This document shows, one piece after another, positions 12,940 to 26,700 of a stretch of 64,000 nt of DNA (position 1 is its first letter; each line of letters starts with the position of its first letter). The DNA is from Setaria digitata. Taxonomy: Eukaryota > Nematoda > Chromadorea > Rhabditida > Setariidae. Both the position numbers and the translations under genes were made by a program. The notes below the pieces were generated by a model. The model worked only from the letters and a program-made list of their open reading frames with translations, did no database searches and was not told where the DNA came from. The stretch is taken from the NCBI GenBank assembly GCA_003640385.1, contig RCAB01000170.1, positions 56,140 through 120,139 of the forward strand. The letters are read 5' to 3'.

Positions 12940-15725
12940 AAATGTGAATATTGTATGGATGTTCGACTTCTTAATGAGCATTGCTTCGATGATTTTTCGT
13001 CATGCATGAATGCTACATCAGATTCCATCTTGTATTGTTTGACAATTCATGAAGTATCCTCGACATTGCAAGTTAATCGATTGGTTTGTTAAATTTCATA
13101 CTTCTTTGACTGGAAATCATATTGCTTAATTAAATACGAAATGGAAATCATACTGTTTATTAAATATGAGGAATCATATGGTTCCAAAAAAATTTTGTAG
13201 CGAAGAAATAATCTCTACAATATGTGCTTTCAGAAATAAAATTACCAATGTATATTGCTGAATAAAACAATGATAAGAAATTGTTTGAAAAAAAAAGAAA
13301 ATTTTGAATTTGAATTGACAATTTTTGTTTACTTTCTTTCATAAATGTTTAAAATTTCATAAGTAAACTTAGTGATGAAAAAGAACTTGAAAAGGATATT
13401 TTTGAACTTTGGGCAGTGAAAGAAATAAGGAAACGAAGGGAGATGTGTTTTTTCTTTTTTTAATATTTAATCATATCATTTCCAAAACTTAGTTATTTTA
13501 ATGGATATTCAAAGATTTAACACTAAAATACGAAATCAAAACTAGTCCGGAATTCCAATTTTAGGAACTAAAACATATCACTAGTAATTTAACTATTGGA
13601 ATTGTTTAATTAGCACTATGGTAGGCTAAATTTTTCATAAATTTAAATATGAAAATAGTGAAATATGGACTGTTTTCCCATTATCTCGGATATCACTGAT
13701 CAGCTGTTTTCCTTTTTTGATACAAATTTTGCGGCTGAAAAATTATTTGAAAAGCAACTTGTTGTTTAATTTAATCATCATTACTGTCGATATATGAACA
13801 TTTATAAAAATGAAATGCTGCTGTTTATGGAATGCTATATCATTGTCATTATCCACTAATTGGTATTAATTACGAATTTATTTTATTTAATTATGTGGAG
13901 AAGAAAAGAATACATGGAAATTTGATCATTTATTTTATTTACAAAAAATTTTATCCTTCAAAGCAAATAAGCACACATACAGATACATAAATTTCGAAGG
14001 AAAAAAATAATCAATGGAAGATTCTTTTCTCATGTCATTGCTTGAGCTTAGCATAATTTCAGATTAATTTCTAAAAAAAAAAAAAAATCGAGCAAGAAAG
14101 GCCAGGCAGTTTTAATTTCCACATTTTGAATAGGAAAAAGAAGCAATGCGATTAAATGCTTCTGCTCTTTTCGCTTCTTGAAAAAAAAAAAAAAAAAAAA
14201 AAATGAAATGAATAAATGCTACATGTCATATTGGACAATTGTTTCACGAAATACTAATTTTTTTTTTTGCTACTTCCCACCTCATCTAATCATTTTTTAT
14301 TTTTTCTGTTGCCTTTTTTCCTTCCTTTTCTTTTTCTTCTTTTTTTTTTTTTTTTTTTGAAATATTTATGATCGTAAATTTCATTTATTTGATGTGACTG
14401 TAAAGTATTATTTATTGTAGCAGTAGTTGTTGTTGTTTTTTTCTTTTCTAAATGAATGAAAACTTTTTTTTTTTTCCTTTGGTATCAAAATTTAACCATT
14501 CAATTTTCCTTTTTTTCTTCCCTTCTAATAGTTATTTCGCACATTGCAATCAGTCATCTTTTCGTTGCATATTCAAATGAATATATTCATTTTGGGGCAA
14601 TTATATTCAATAATTAATGATATCCGTTTGTTGCCATGTGAAAATGGACAGCATAAGAAAATTCATTTACAAAAAATTACAGATTAAGGCGCGAATCATT
14701 TTATCAATTTCCCAAAAATGTATGTAAAAAAAAGAAAATGTTATTTTTTGATTGAATTTAGCTTAGAAATAAATGAAAAAGATAAGTTACTTAGCTTAGA
14801 ATGGTAGATTATCATTTATATTTTTTGGTAATATAGATTAAAATTTTGATATAAATTCATCTGAAAATTCATTAAGAGTCTCATTATAGACTTCGGTCGT
14901 CACTAATCAATTTGGAATAAATTTTTACTTTACTAAAGCAACAAAATATTTTTTTTTATGAATGGACATTTGACAAATGTGAATTAAATTTCATGTTTCA
15001 TGGAGCTTTTTGGGTGATTACATCCATACGCGCATCGTATTTCAATAAGAGTAGAAGGATTGAATGATGTGCAAAAAGAGAAAAAAATATTTAAAAAAAA
15101 ATTTTTTGAAATTTGAAATATGCAAATCAAAGTTAGTCAATAATGAAGTACGGAAGAAGTGATTATTTTGTTGAAAAAATATGCTTCACTGTAAGGAAAA
15201 AGAAAAAACGAATTCTTAAAATTCTAGCACCCTATTTTCTTTTTAAAATTGGTTTCTTCGAATTTTGTTTTTTTTTTTTCTTCTTTTCTTTTTCAGGTAC
15301 GTTGCCTGTCACATAGTGATTTCTCGTTAACCTTGGAAAATACGGAAAAATTATTTCATGAAGGAAGTTGTTCACGTCGTTCAATGATGAGCTGTAATTG
15401 TTCTACCTGTAGATTATCGACTGAGGCGGCTCAAACCTTCGAGGAAGAACTTCACGCTGATGATAATGGTGGTGATGATGATGATGATACTGTAGAGCAG
15501 TCGACATCGTTAAAAAATACCGCAGCAATGTCGATGAATTTTAATTATGAAGCTACCGAACAATCTAAAGCTAAAGCGGAAAAGGAAGAACTAATGAAGT
15601 CGGTTAATGGCCAAATTATGATGGATCAACCTGAAATGAAGACTGCCAATACCAATGACTACTGTATAGTATATACTACTTTATCATTGCTTTCTTCTAT
15701 AATGCTACTGTATCTTTGCCAGTAG
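12940..15725 (+). CDS. Cysteine-rich, probably secreted or GPI-anchored protein (5' incomplete)
   Basis: I do not recognise the family. Exon A (12940 to 13083, or to 13071 with an alternative GTTAAT donor in the same phase) follows a TTGCAG acceptor and opens with KCEYC; it has five cysteines and an NAT sequon. Exon B (15297-15725) follows a long T/C tract ending TTTCAG, adds five more cysteines, including CNCSTC, then an acidic stretch with five consecutive Asp. It ends with a hydrophobic tail (IVYTTLSLLSSIMLLYLC) just before TAG. Ten cysteines followed by a terminal hydrophobic segment suggest an extracellular module held by a GPI anchor or a C-terminal membrane segment. The spacing is not the classic Ly-6 pattern ending CC-x4-CN. 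The 5' end is missing; the segment at 9814-9888 is a candidate signal-peptide exon. A gene is likely; function is unknown. Confidence 0.6.
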
Positions 15726-15835
15726 TCCATTCTCGAATCCACAATTTCCTGCTTTTTTTTTTTTTTTTTCTCGATAACAAATGTCACCTCGGAAAAAATT
15801 ACAAGAATTCCTAAAGGATTACATATCGTTTAGAG

Positions 15836-15841
15836 AATAAA
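15836..15841 (+). terminator. polyadenylation signal of the cysteine-rich gene
   Basis: A canonical AATAAA lies 111 bases beyond the stop codon of the cysteine-rich gene, a typical nematode 3' UTR length. This is a motif match only. Confidence 0.45.
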
Positions 15842-17910
15842 TGTTTTAAGAAAATTAATGATAATAAGCTTTGCTTATTTTACATGTGTTCATCAATTTC
15901 AGTTAATAAATTTAAGTTGTTTATGTATGGATAACAATTGTCTTTTTTCCGTCGATTAAAAATGTCAATAGTTCTCAATAATTTGATTGCTGTTTAATTA
16001 AAGAGAGAATTAAAATTGTAGTAGCAGTTGATATTAATACCAGCATCCAAAATTATTTCAATTTTCGGAGTTGAAAATAATTTTCAATTTTTCCTTTTTG
16101 TTTTTGAACACTTTTACCGTAATTAAGGGTAGTTTTAACAAAACTTCCATCATTTCATGCATTTCTGAAGCGCTATCCCATGAGAAGTGTTAGCTCTTTT
16201 CATTTCAGACGATAGTTTGGAAACTTTGAAAGTATTTTTTTCAAAAAGTCTTTTTTGACATATTTGGCTCTTACTTTTGTCCCAAATCCTCATCATTATG
16301 GATTATGAAAACTTAAGCGTTGAAGACAATCGAAACTTAAAAAGGCATACGACTTTCTTAAAAGCTTTAAGCAAATAAAAATAAGTAATGCCGCATGTTT
16401 AAATGGTAAAATAGACTTATTTCAAATAATTTAAATAAATTAAATTGGAACTATTTGGCGATAAAAGTTGCAAAATCTCCTTAAATAAAGCAAAATGTAA
16501 TTTCAAAGAGAAATATTTGGCGCAAAGAATTGAACATTTTGGATAAATTATTAAATTTCACTTCATTTTAACTTCAGTGAAAAAAAAATATGTTTGTGAA
16601 TTTACCAAATTGATGATTTATGCTGGATATAATTTCGAGATCAATTACTTTGTTGTTTTAAAATTCTATTGCGTTTATCGTTCTTTATTTACTTACAAAA
16701 ATGTGTACTTTCAGTTGTTGGTTGTATATTTCAGATTATTTTTATCAATTGCTAATTTTTATTCCAGCAAATTCTGGGTTGTCGCCTAATTACAATTACC
16801 GTTTATTACTTAAATTGAGCATTCATCTTTTATTACTTAAGTTAAACAGTTGCCACAAAAGCCTGAAATAAGACATAACATATTCGCGAAACTGTACCAA
16901 TTTGTGCTTTTATTCAAGTACTGGTAAGTTACCAGATCATTTTTTTTTTTTTTATAAAACATTAAGATGTATGGAATACTAAAGAAAAATATTGATGATA
17001 AGTTTTCAAAATGTTGCAAATACTTCGAAAGTATCGCACTGATGTTATTGACATTTCGTCATGCGTATTTCGAGAATGAAAAATGATACGAATTCATTTC
17101 TTCACTTAAAATTTAACATTATTAAACATTCTTTAAACAAGAATGCATTCATTGATCTAAAAAAAAAAAAAAGAAAAGCTAAAGATGGAAAAGGAAACAT
17201 TTATAAAGAACTTTGTTATCAAGTTTAATAACTAAAATTTCGGGACAAAGTTGTTTATCTGAAGCAATGATATGAATGTTAAATACATTTCACAAGGAAT
17301 CATTTGAACATTCTGTCGCATGTAAAGAATGAGAAAAGTATAAAGAAAGTTATTTAGCAAAAAAATTTGAAAATTTAATTTTGGCTGTAAGTCAAAAAAA
17401 AAAAAAAAAAAAAAGAAGGAAAAGAAAGAAAAAAAAAAATAAGGGGGCAGCTAAATGAATTCAAAAAAAAAAGGGAAGAACAGTTTTAAATTCTTGCATT
17501 CTAAATAATACTAGTAGCTTTTTTTAATGACTTCTCAACATTTTGTCTATCAAACTTTACTCTTTGATTTCTTCAATTTGAAAATTAGGATTGATTTTAA
17601 AAACCAATGAAATAAATTTTCGGTAGACAATAAAAATTCTAGTTAGAAATGAAATCAAAATGAAATAGCCAAGGTTTATAGGTCAATATTGTTTTTTTGT
17701 AGTATAAATGCCGAGACTGATTTAAATTTTTGTGAATTTCTAAAAAAAAAAAAAAATTCATTTGTAGTGAAGTTTCAAAATTTTATTAGATTGTTCACTT
17801 ATGTTGCGGATTTCTTTGAAATTTAAAGACAGTTTTTTCTTTTCCTTAGTAGCATTGTTAAAGTCGTTAGTCTACGACAATATTACAGTACCTGTGTCCA
17901 TCAGTGTTTC
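15842..17910. other. intergenic, convergent gene ends
   Basis: This lies between the 3' end of the plus-strand cysteine-rich gene and the 3' end of the minus-strand 299-aa protein gene. It is AT-rich with several A and T homopolymers (for example about 17394-17414). No open segment with splice support was found on either strand. Confidence 0.55.
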
Positions 17911-17915
17911 GATAA

Positions 17916-20900
17916 TTAAAATATTTCAGTAATAATTTGCGTCCATAAATTCCAATCATCTCGAACACGGCGTTTCTGCTCGATATGAACAAACATTGCA
18001 GGCTCTTGCTAAAATATGGCTACTTTAAACTGACTAATTTCTGCTGTTAATTATAAAAATTTGTGAAAATACACGTTCTAATGCTGATATAAGTAAATTT
18101 ACAAAAAGTTTTAAATTTTCAAAACTATTGCTACAGCTTGTAAAGATTTAGTGGTAGGAGGTAAAAAAAATATGAAATTATAATCTGTAAAATCTGATTT
18201 GGAACTAAAATTACCAAAATTCTATCTGGTATTTCCTTTTTTTTTTCTTTTTTTTCCAACAGAAAACGACATTTCCGAAAGCAGCAGTAGAGAGAAATTA
18301 AATTGCACCATAGCGTGTTATTCTATTGGGGAAAATTACAAAAAAAAGTTTCGATGATATAAAAAGTTTTCTTGAGAATGCATTTTCTTGGAAATGCATC
18401 AGAAAATATTTCGCTAAAGGATTTACCGTTTTATTGGCAGATTGATAGCAAACGTTTGCTTCCGGAACGCCGTTAACGTAACGTCCAAAAACATTTGTCG
18501 TGCCTGAGAGATTGCAATGGGATTCAGCGTGTGGTATTTCTGCACCAAAACTTATTGTATTGAAGTGTTTTTTAAGCTGAAAATAATTAAAAATAGTAAA
18601 AATAGTAGCAAATTACTTAATTAACTGTAAGAAGATAGAAAGTGAGATGAGCCTAAGTGATAAAATGATAAAAATGAAGTGGCAAAAAGGTAAGTGATAA
18701 GCGTTAGATGAAAAAACTGAGTAATGAAAGCAAATTAACGTTGCTGAACTTTCAAAGAAGCTATCATATAAACAACACTTAGAGATTAAGTCTTAACATG
18801 CTTGAAGCCTGACATTTTGGTCTATGCAACATGGACAAATGATTGGCCAAGTGAGGAAGTGATGTAAGCAAAAAATTCGAAAACTATATTGCAAATATAA
18901 GTCATCTGTATTCTTTTATAATCTTAATCTATGTTTGAGGAGTATTTTTAATTCTACCTTATTTTATGCACTGATAAATAAATATGCAACAAAATTACTG
19001 GATAATTTGTCTACTTCCAGTTTCAGTGCAAATTTGTTGATCCTTCATTCAACTTCCATATTTAATATATTCAAAGTTTATGCTAAATATTACGTATTGT
19101 AAGATTGTAATTGAGTAGAAGCACAGAAATTAAGAGTGATATGAGGCGAAGATTTAGCTAATGATATAAGTAAGAATTATTTGTACTTTTGCCTCACGCA
19201 TTTGATATATGTAAGTTAATTAAAAAGAGAAGATTCCTAGTAATTATACATCATGAGATCAGTAGACAACTTGATTAAAAAAGAAAAATTTTACCTAGCC
19301 AAATGTCACATCACGTGTTTATACATGTTTTCGATTAACAACAAAAGAATATCAGGTATAGTATATGTCACATCTTTTTAGCATGATTATGAGTGAAGTA
19401 CACTGCTTCTAGCACAGTTAAAACTAGTACGAGCATACAAATTAAAAAATTGATTTCAGAAATTACTTCTTTAGCATATTCGAAAAAAAAAAAGAAATGA
19501 TAAAAACAAAAACCTTTCTTGTAGGTGAAAAAGGTTCTTGATAGGTGAAAGCAGTATACGGTAGTCCAGCACTGATGAAAACTTCAATTGAGGGACAACT
19601 GATCAAAAAGATTCTATTGAATTCAAGTTGGAAGAAAATTCTACATCATAAAAAGAATTATGAGAGATTAAAAGTTTGAAAAATTAACTTTCCGCTCCTA
19701 ACAAATCGTTCAAGTGACATTAGACATTAATTAAAATCTCCAAGTAAAGTTTTTATGTCTCATTTCTTTTACATTTTTCTTTTATATACTAGTTTATTAT
19801 TAATACTTTTAATAAACCAGATGAGATTTAAATAATTCTCTGATCACTGAGAGCAAAATGATGAAAAAAAATCTTTGAAACAAAAATTAATTCATTCAAT
19901 TATCGCTTATCTATATTTCACTATAAATAGACAGAATTTTGTTCAGTTTATTATATCATGATGAACTATGATAAAGTTAATTAAGCAACAGTCAACACTT
20001 TTCTTTCCACAAATTTGGATTTAAACTTCAGATTTTGAAATAACTTAACGATTTTTCGGCCATTCCATGCCACTCTATGAAAATAGCATTATCACTTCCC
20101 ACTGATACCTGATAAATAGCCTGATTGAATGTTTGGTACATTGTTTCCGTATTGTGGGCTGCATCCGCAAGAAATGTTTTATTTTGGCACTGATTTTTTG
20201 CCCCACTGCAAATTAATTCATTTATTTTCAATAAATAAGTTTTATATGTGAAAAACTTCTTCCCTGATCTATTGATTTCAAACACTTTTTTTAAATTGTT
20301 TGTTAATATTACAAAATTGTCTAAGAAAAAGAAAAGTTGCTAACATTTCAGCATATTTATTAAATATGACTAAAATTTTAAATCAACTGTTAATCATACA
20401 AGTTCCACTAGTTTTACAATTTTTCAAAAAAATCTTTTGCTGTTTAGGAATTCACAGAGACGAAGGAAAAACAATAACTTACCTTTTAACAGCATAACGG
20501 TTAGCACCATTAATTACTAACGTTTTACTGTTAGTTCTTTCGAAAATAGCTGCAGATTCATTGCAAACATCACCATCAGATTGAAAATGCGATGCTGAAT
20601 GATGCAAATTACGCTTAGTTCCGTTGTTCCGTGCTATGACCACGTAACCCCAATAGCGACGTGATGTATTACGCTCGTGAACTATGCAATATGTATCCTG
20701 CAAATTATAAAACTTTATGTTACGAAGATAGTCTAGTAAAAGCTAATAATATAATGAGTTCAGGAAAAGACTATCTTGTTCTTGTTAATAATTTATTTAA
20801 TTTACTAATTTCTTTGTTTCAACATTAAAAGCACCGACTTGAGGTAAGCCTATGTATGGAAATTAATTAGATTTTTCTGTCAAAAATTTTCATTTTTTGT

Positions 20901-21615
20901 AAAAATGTTTGGGAAATTTAACACAAGCAAGCAAGCAAACACACTGACGAAGAAGCATTGATTTATGAAATAAAATGAAATTAAATTGTTTTTTCTTTGC
21001 TATTAATGTAAAACAAAATGAAGTTTAATTTTTTTTTTTTTTTTCTTACTAGCAATCATAAAAGAAAACCTTAAACAGAGTGATAGTGCAAGACTTTGTT
21101 AGATTCGAATAGTCATCCATTACAGATGGATGGCAGAAATCATCGTTATCACTTGATTTGTATAGACTCTTCAGAAGCTATAAACTAATTTGGAAAACAA
21201 AAAAGAAAAGCTTCTTTTCGTTTTGCTCTACGAAAATTTGAGAATCCTGAACTAATTCAATTTCTATCTTTTTACTGAAATAATTATATTATTTTGGCTT
21301 TCTATTTCTTCTTTCTTGCAAATTGTTGTCATTTCTTGAATTTCAAAAATCATTAGCATAGTGAGTTGTTTTAAAATTTCTACTTGAAATTTCAATTCTA
21401 TAAAATCCACTAACCTTTATCATTTCCATTCTTTCGTTATCTGTAGGTAAACTTTCATACCATTCTGCTTCAGTGATGGAATTTTCCGAGGCGAAAAATT
21501 GTTCAAGATAAGCATTTACTTTTTGAACTGTCGAAAAATCATCGAACAATCCCATACTCTTCATATGCATCCAAAAATTCAACAGTACAAAAAATCCATT
21601 ACTGTTTATTATCAT
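17916..21615 (-). CDS. Secreted protein of unknown function with HHSxxH / EWHGM / HIEQ motifs
   Basis: Six exons, read right to left: 21615-21415, 20697-20483, 20205-20050, 19598-19514, 18576-18427, 18008-17916. All phases close, giving 299 aa. The start at 21615 is the first ATG after a good acceptor at 21653-21652. The N-terminus (GFFVLLNFWMHM) is a weak signal peptide or membrane segment. Motifs with approximate positions are LHHSASHF (98-105), ADAAHNTETM (152-161), IFIEWHGMAEKSCPS (180-194), CNLSGTTNVFGRYVNG and MFVHIEQKRRVRDDW near the C-terminus. There are several N-glycosylation sequons (RNTS, NNGT, CNES, QNKT, CNLS) and multiple cysteines, which suit an extracellular protein. From general memory similar proteins occur in other nematodes and in fungi without assigned function. 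The conserved His/Glu residues would suit a metal-dependent hydrolase, but that is speculation. The gene is convergent with the cysteine-rich gene. Confidence 0.8.
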
Positions 21616-21651
21616 TTTATTAAAAATATGAATTTCTCTGGAGAGTTGGAA

Positions 21652-21653
21652 CT
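21652..21653 (-). promoter_or_regulatory. candidate trans-splice acceptor for the 299-aa secreted protein
   Basis: On the minus strand the sequence CTTACTTTCAG ends 36 bases before the ATG at 21615. It is a near-consensus nematode acceptor with no coding exon found upstream, so it is a candidate spliced-leader site. Confidence 0.4.
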
Positions 21654-21659
21654 GAAAGT

Positions 21660-23700
21660 AAGAAATCGTATTTTGGTTTTTTTTTCTTTTATTGAAAAAT
21701 TCATACCCTTTTTAACGCTATAAGAATGTCAACGCCTGAATTGTTTTCCAATTCAGATTATCAGGTATTATTCTAAAAATGAAATGAATATTTAAAATGA
21801 AATTAAAATGTGGCAGGTAAATGCCAAGCAGAAAGTGAAATCCATCCCACTAAATAATTTGAATAAAATTAGAAATGAACTAAAAAAAAAAGGCTGAATT
21901 GAGCAGAGATTTTAAAACGTAAATTGTTAAAATGTAAATTGTTTATATCTTCGAAAGTTTGTAGTGAAGAAATGTGATTAAGTAGTCTTAAATATCTTTC
22001 ACTCATTCGAAAATCAAATAAAAAAAGTTAAAAATTCCTGACTTAAACAGTTAACAATATTTTTAATATTATGATTTCTCTCTTTCTTTTTTTTTTTTTT
22101 TTTTAAGAATTACATCATGATAGCATTAAATTATGTAAAAGAATAATCACTCTTAAATGGTTTCATGAAAATACTTTAAATCCCTGACCAAAATTAATCT
22201 TCAGAAATTGAAATCAATAAGGGAAATTAGTAAATAATACTACAATATAGTATTGAATGAAATAAGATCTTTAAGTAAAATAATTTTGTCAGCACTAAAT
22301 CAATAACAAAATGTGATTTTATCAAAATAGAAAATGATTCGTATGATTATTTTTACGAGTGAAATGAGTCGAGATCAAAGGTGACCAGGAAATATGGACA
22401 TGAAATGATGACAATATTGCTAGTGCTTGTTTAGCAAATAAATGTGATTTTTTAAGGTTGTATCACTTTCGAGATGAGGCAACATTTTGGGAGAGGAGAA
22501 GGGAATAAAAATTGATAAGAAAATAATTAATTCAGGAATTTATACCGATTATTTTATAATTCACATTTTATCATTCTAATAATATCATCTTGCTATTCAG
22601 ATTATTTCGAAATTTGCACCATTAATTTGCACACACGAATCATTTCGGTGTACGCTAAAATCACACTTATTTTGATATATATAATTTTTACTTAATTTTT
22701 TTCGTACGATATATCCAACTATCGCTTACTAAATATATGGTATTTCTCGCTGTTCTTTATTTGCTCGAACAATCAATCACTTACAAAATTTTTCAATTTA
22801 AGCGATCAAAATCTTTTTTACAGTTACAAATATTTCATTCCTGAGAAATTTAAATTAAATATAGGCCAAAATTCGGAGAAGAACAAAAAAGTTATGCCTT
22901 AATTTTTATGCTTGTCAATTGTTTTAATTTATAATAGACTGTAGGCTCTCCTCTAAATTACTTAAAAAGTTCAAATCATTTGTTTCACCTGGTGCATCTG
23001 CAACTATTGATAGTTTAGCAAAATGAAATCAATGTAAATGACAATAAAAAAAAAAATATTTATTCGAAAAAACAATAGAAGGCTCCGGAATCATTGAAGA
23101 CAGTTGATAATGATTGCATTGATAATCAAAAAGCTTGCATAGGAAAAAGAACAATAAATATTTCGTTTAAAAATACCATTTAAAAGCACTGCCATATGAC
23201 ATGCATAATGAATGCTACTGGAGCATTATGGTGGAATAATGGTAGAAAAAAAAAGTGATAAAAAGAACGCCAATGGCACTTTAGAAACAAACAATAAATC
23301 AAAGAAATATTTAAAAAAAAAAAAAAACGATTAAAAAATTCCACAACAATGGTGGAAAATTATTATTACTTTTATTTCTTTCTTCAGCCATTATTTTTCT
23401 TTTTTTTTTTTTTTATTTTCGCTCCCATTTTATTAAGAGAAATTTTGTGAAAAAGAATTCGTTAAAAGTGAAAAAATGAATTCTAATTAGTTCTTTTTCC
23501 ATTTCTAAATTTATTCATTCTGCGGCTGCACTTTTAATTCAACAGCTTTTTTATGCTTAATATTTAAATATTTAAGAAATAAAAGTAATATAAAAAATTT
23601 TTTAAAAAATAACTAAGAAAAAAAACCAATAAAAAAAAACTTTTTAAAACTAATTTATCAATTCTGTCACTCTCGATCTTTTCCGGAGCCATATTCTTTC
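21660..23700. other. intergenic, no gene recognised
   Basis: This is 2 kb between two minus-strand genes: the 5' flank of the 299-aa protein gene and the 3' flank of the FOG-3-like gene. It is AT-rich with A/T homopolymers (for example about 22088-22104 and 23399-23414). No exon candidate with both splice support and conservation was seen. Confidence 0.55.
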
Positions 23701-23705
23701 ATTTT

Positions 23706-26700
23706 CTATTTCGCTTTAGAATTATCCGCTGTGTTTGGGAGCGGATCCTGTGATTGCGGTGCACACGTTGGCGCTACCTGTACCTGCATTGTATATGGTG
23801 GCGTAGCACCTTGCTGCATAACAGTTGGTGGTAGAACTTGCGGTGATGAAACCTGTGGTTGAAGTACAAGCTGTGGCGCAATCTGTGGTGGTGAAATCTG
23901 TTGCTGCAGTACAAGATGTGGTGCAATCTGAGGCGGCGAGACCTGTGGCTGTAGTACAAGTGGTGGAGACAGGTGTTGTATTGGAACGTGTGTTGGCACG
24001 ATTTGTGACGGAATCACCTGTGGATGCAGCATTTGCTGCGGCGCCACCTGAGGTTGAATTGCTTGTGGCTGCAATACCTGTGCTGGAAGCACTTGGGCTG
24101 GCAGGACTTGTTGCGGCGACATCTGCGGTGAGAATAACTGAGGTTGCGATACCTGTGCTGGATATACTTGCAGTGGCGACGCCTGAGGGAGCTGGGACGG
24201 CATTACTTGCACCAGTGGTATCTGCGTTGTCAGTATCTGTGGTGAGGATACCTGCACTGGTGACAAGCATGCTTGCGATATCTGTGGTGTAAATATTTGT
24301 ACTGGCGACAAACTCGGCGATGTCAGCTGCGGCGACATATCCAAGAATGAAAAGTTGGCCAAGTTTTGTTGGAGTTCATTCATATCCGTATCAGTCCCCT
24401 AAATAGTTTACAGTAGAACTTAGTCGATTTCAAAATCATGTTAGAAACATTGAATTCAAAACATTTCGACCGTAAACAAGTATCAATGTGAAAAGAAAAA
24501 TGAATTTTTTAAAATATTTATGATTAATTGGTATTGCTAATGATTAACAGTAATCAAGGTTTTATTGCGTAAGAAAATATTTGGTGCTTTTCTAGAAATA
24601 ACCTCGACACTTTTAGTTATTCTTTAAGCGAAATTACAAAGCATGAGAATATAAGGTGCAAAAACTCACTTCTTGTGGTAGTTCCGGATTTACCTGATGT
24701 TGGGTGTATTCGGAATGATAAGGTGGTACATCGAAAATGTAGTTGTTCACAGGGTTAGTGCCACCATCACAACTGTCTATAGGGAGTGTTTGGACAGGCT
24801 TCCAGATGTCATAATTAGGAACTACTGAAAAATTTAGAAGGATTTCAATGTTTCATGTTAAGAATAATTGAGATCATGGAATTAGTCAGATATAATTTCA
24901 AGAGAGAACGAAACAAATTGGGTTTGTGTTGACAAACGTTTAAAACCTCTTTTTTTTTGCATTAAAATGCAATCATTGTGAAGTAATTATAGCAAAACTT
25001 CTATCTCACGAAATTTTGAAAAAGTTTTTTTTTCTGCTTTCTTTTTGAAAATTCGTACCATTCCCATCCTGAATTGGTACGACACTGTTGTTTCCTGCAG
25101 TTGTATAGCAACAAGTGTAATTGGAACTACCGAATTCTTGTGTTGGCGCCGGGAGTTCGTTGTTTTCATTATTCTGCAAAATTAGATTTAATACGCATGG
25201 ATGGATAAAGGGAGTGAACTTCAGAAAGTTTAAAAGTCTCATCTTAAAGTGTGATTTCTTAATTTTTCCTTGACATGCTATGAACGAATTTTGTTCATCT
25301 GTGGAAGGCAAAAAAAAAAATTTTTTTTTTTTTATATTTTGGAATTTCTTCTGTGGTACTACAGGAAATATATGTTATTGGACTCCTGAAATAGTTTATG
25401 CCGATCTATAATCACTTATAAAATCTACTCTGACAGCTGCTGGTGCTTGTGGTGGATAAACAGCAGCATATTGAGCGGGCATAGTGAAATTGTTTGATGG
25501 GTTTGAAACTACAGGTCCGGAATTAGCAGCGTACGTTGAGCTAGTGTTATTCGGCTGGTAATACGTTATAGATGGGGCGTTCGGAGCTTCCGCTGCAGAA
25601 ACCTGAAAAAAAAATTATTTTTAACTCTAAAAGTGAATTTCTAGAGCAAAAAACAATGAAAAATAATCATATTTATAAATTTAAATTATTATAATTATTT
25701 TTTTGAACTCTTTGCTGATTTATTCTTGATAGAATAACAAAAAAGAAAAGTGAAGATTTAATTTTCTAAAGAAATCATTGAATTTTAAAAAATACCGCTT
25801 GATTGTAGCCGGCAAATGGGGCTGGATAAGTGCCTGGTAGGAAAGGCACCGCCAAGGAATACTGACGTCCTGTAACAGATAACATTTGCCGGAATAGTTA
25901 TAATTTTTTTCGAAAGATTTAACTGTGATACGGTCATTAGATGAGTGCTAAAAAGTTTTCAACTGCAAACTTGTAACTAAAATGCTATTCATAAATAATT
26001 CAATTTTGCATCTCTTTATACACCCGAATATCATTTGCATTCCCGCGTTTCATTTATTTCTATATGAAGTGTTAAAGTATCGTTAAAAATGGGACAAGAA
26101 ACAAAAAAAGAAAAAAAAAAAACAATCAATATCATCATTCCTAACCATTACGTACAATTTCAAATTAATAATAATTTACTTTTAGTACATAAGTTGGTAA
26201 ATCATTATATCTAAGGCTTATAATATGTTGATTTAATGAATAACAGAGAAGAGAGAAATTTCCATCCATTATACTTACCGCGATCATCTTGTGCACTCAT
26301 ATAATGAAAATTTCCTTGGAGATTATCTGAAATTTTTAAGTAAGTTGAAGAGGTTTAAGATGAAAAATAAGAATTTCACAATTTTGAAAGTTGAAGCATT
26401 GAATGAAACAGGGCATTATAACTTCAAATTGTTTTCTTGCATCCTTAATTATTGTTTTTCTGTAGGAAATATTCGCATTAATTAATTACAACAAGTTTAA
26501 TTCTACTTATGGCAGGTGCATTCATTAATTCATCGTTCATCATTGCTAGATATGCTGCAGCATGCTGAATTCGGCGCATAGCAACATGGTCAGGACGTGG
26601 ACGGTGCGAGCCAAAACGTGTTGCTGCGAATGATCGTACCGTGAAGCTCTTAGATGATGTTGTATAGCGAAAGAGAATTGGTGGAACCTGAAGGTGCTAG

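Noticed and set aside
18298..18426. Read-through of the fifth exon of the 299-aa protein to a stop at 18298
   Set aside because: A GTAAAT donor after codon Thr (18427) joins in phase to 18008, which adds the conserved-looking VHIEQ segment; the read-through peptide looks random.
23825..24292. 155-codon open frame on the plus strand opposite the last FOG-3-like exon, and a 182-codon frame (23722-24270) on the same strand as that exon
   Set aside because: Both follow from the Pro/Gln codon repeat, which keeps other frames open. They have no splice context and no domain, whereas the PQV frame joins in phase to the upstream exons.
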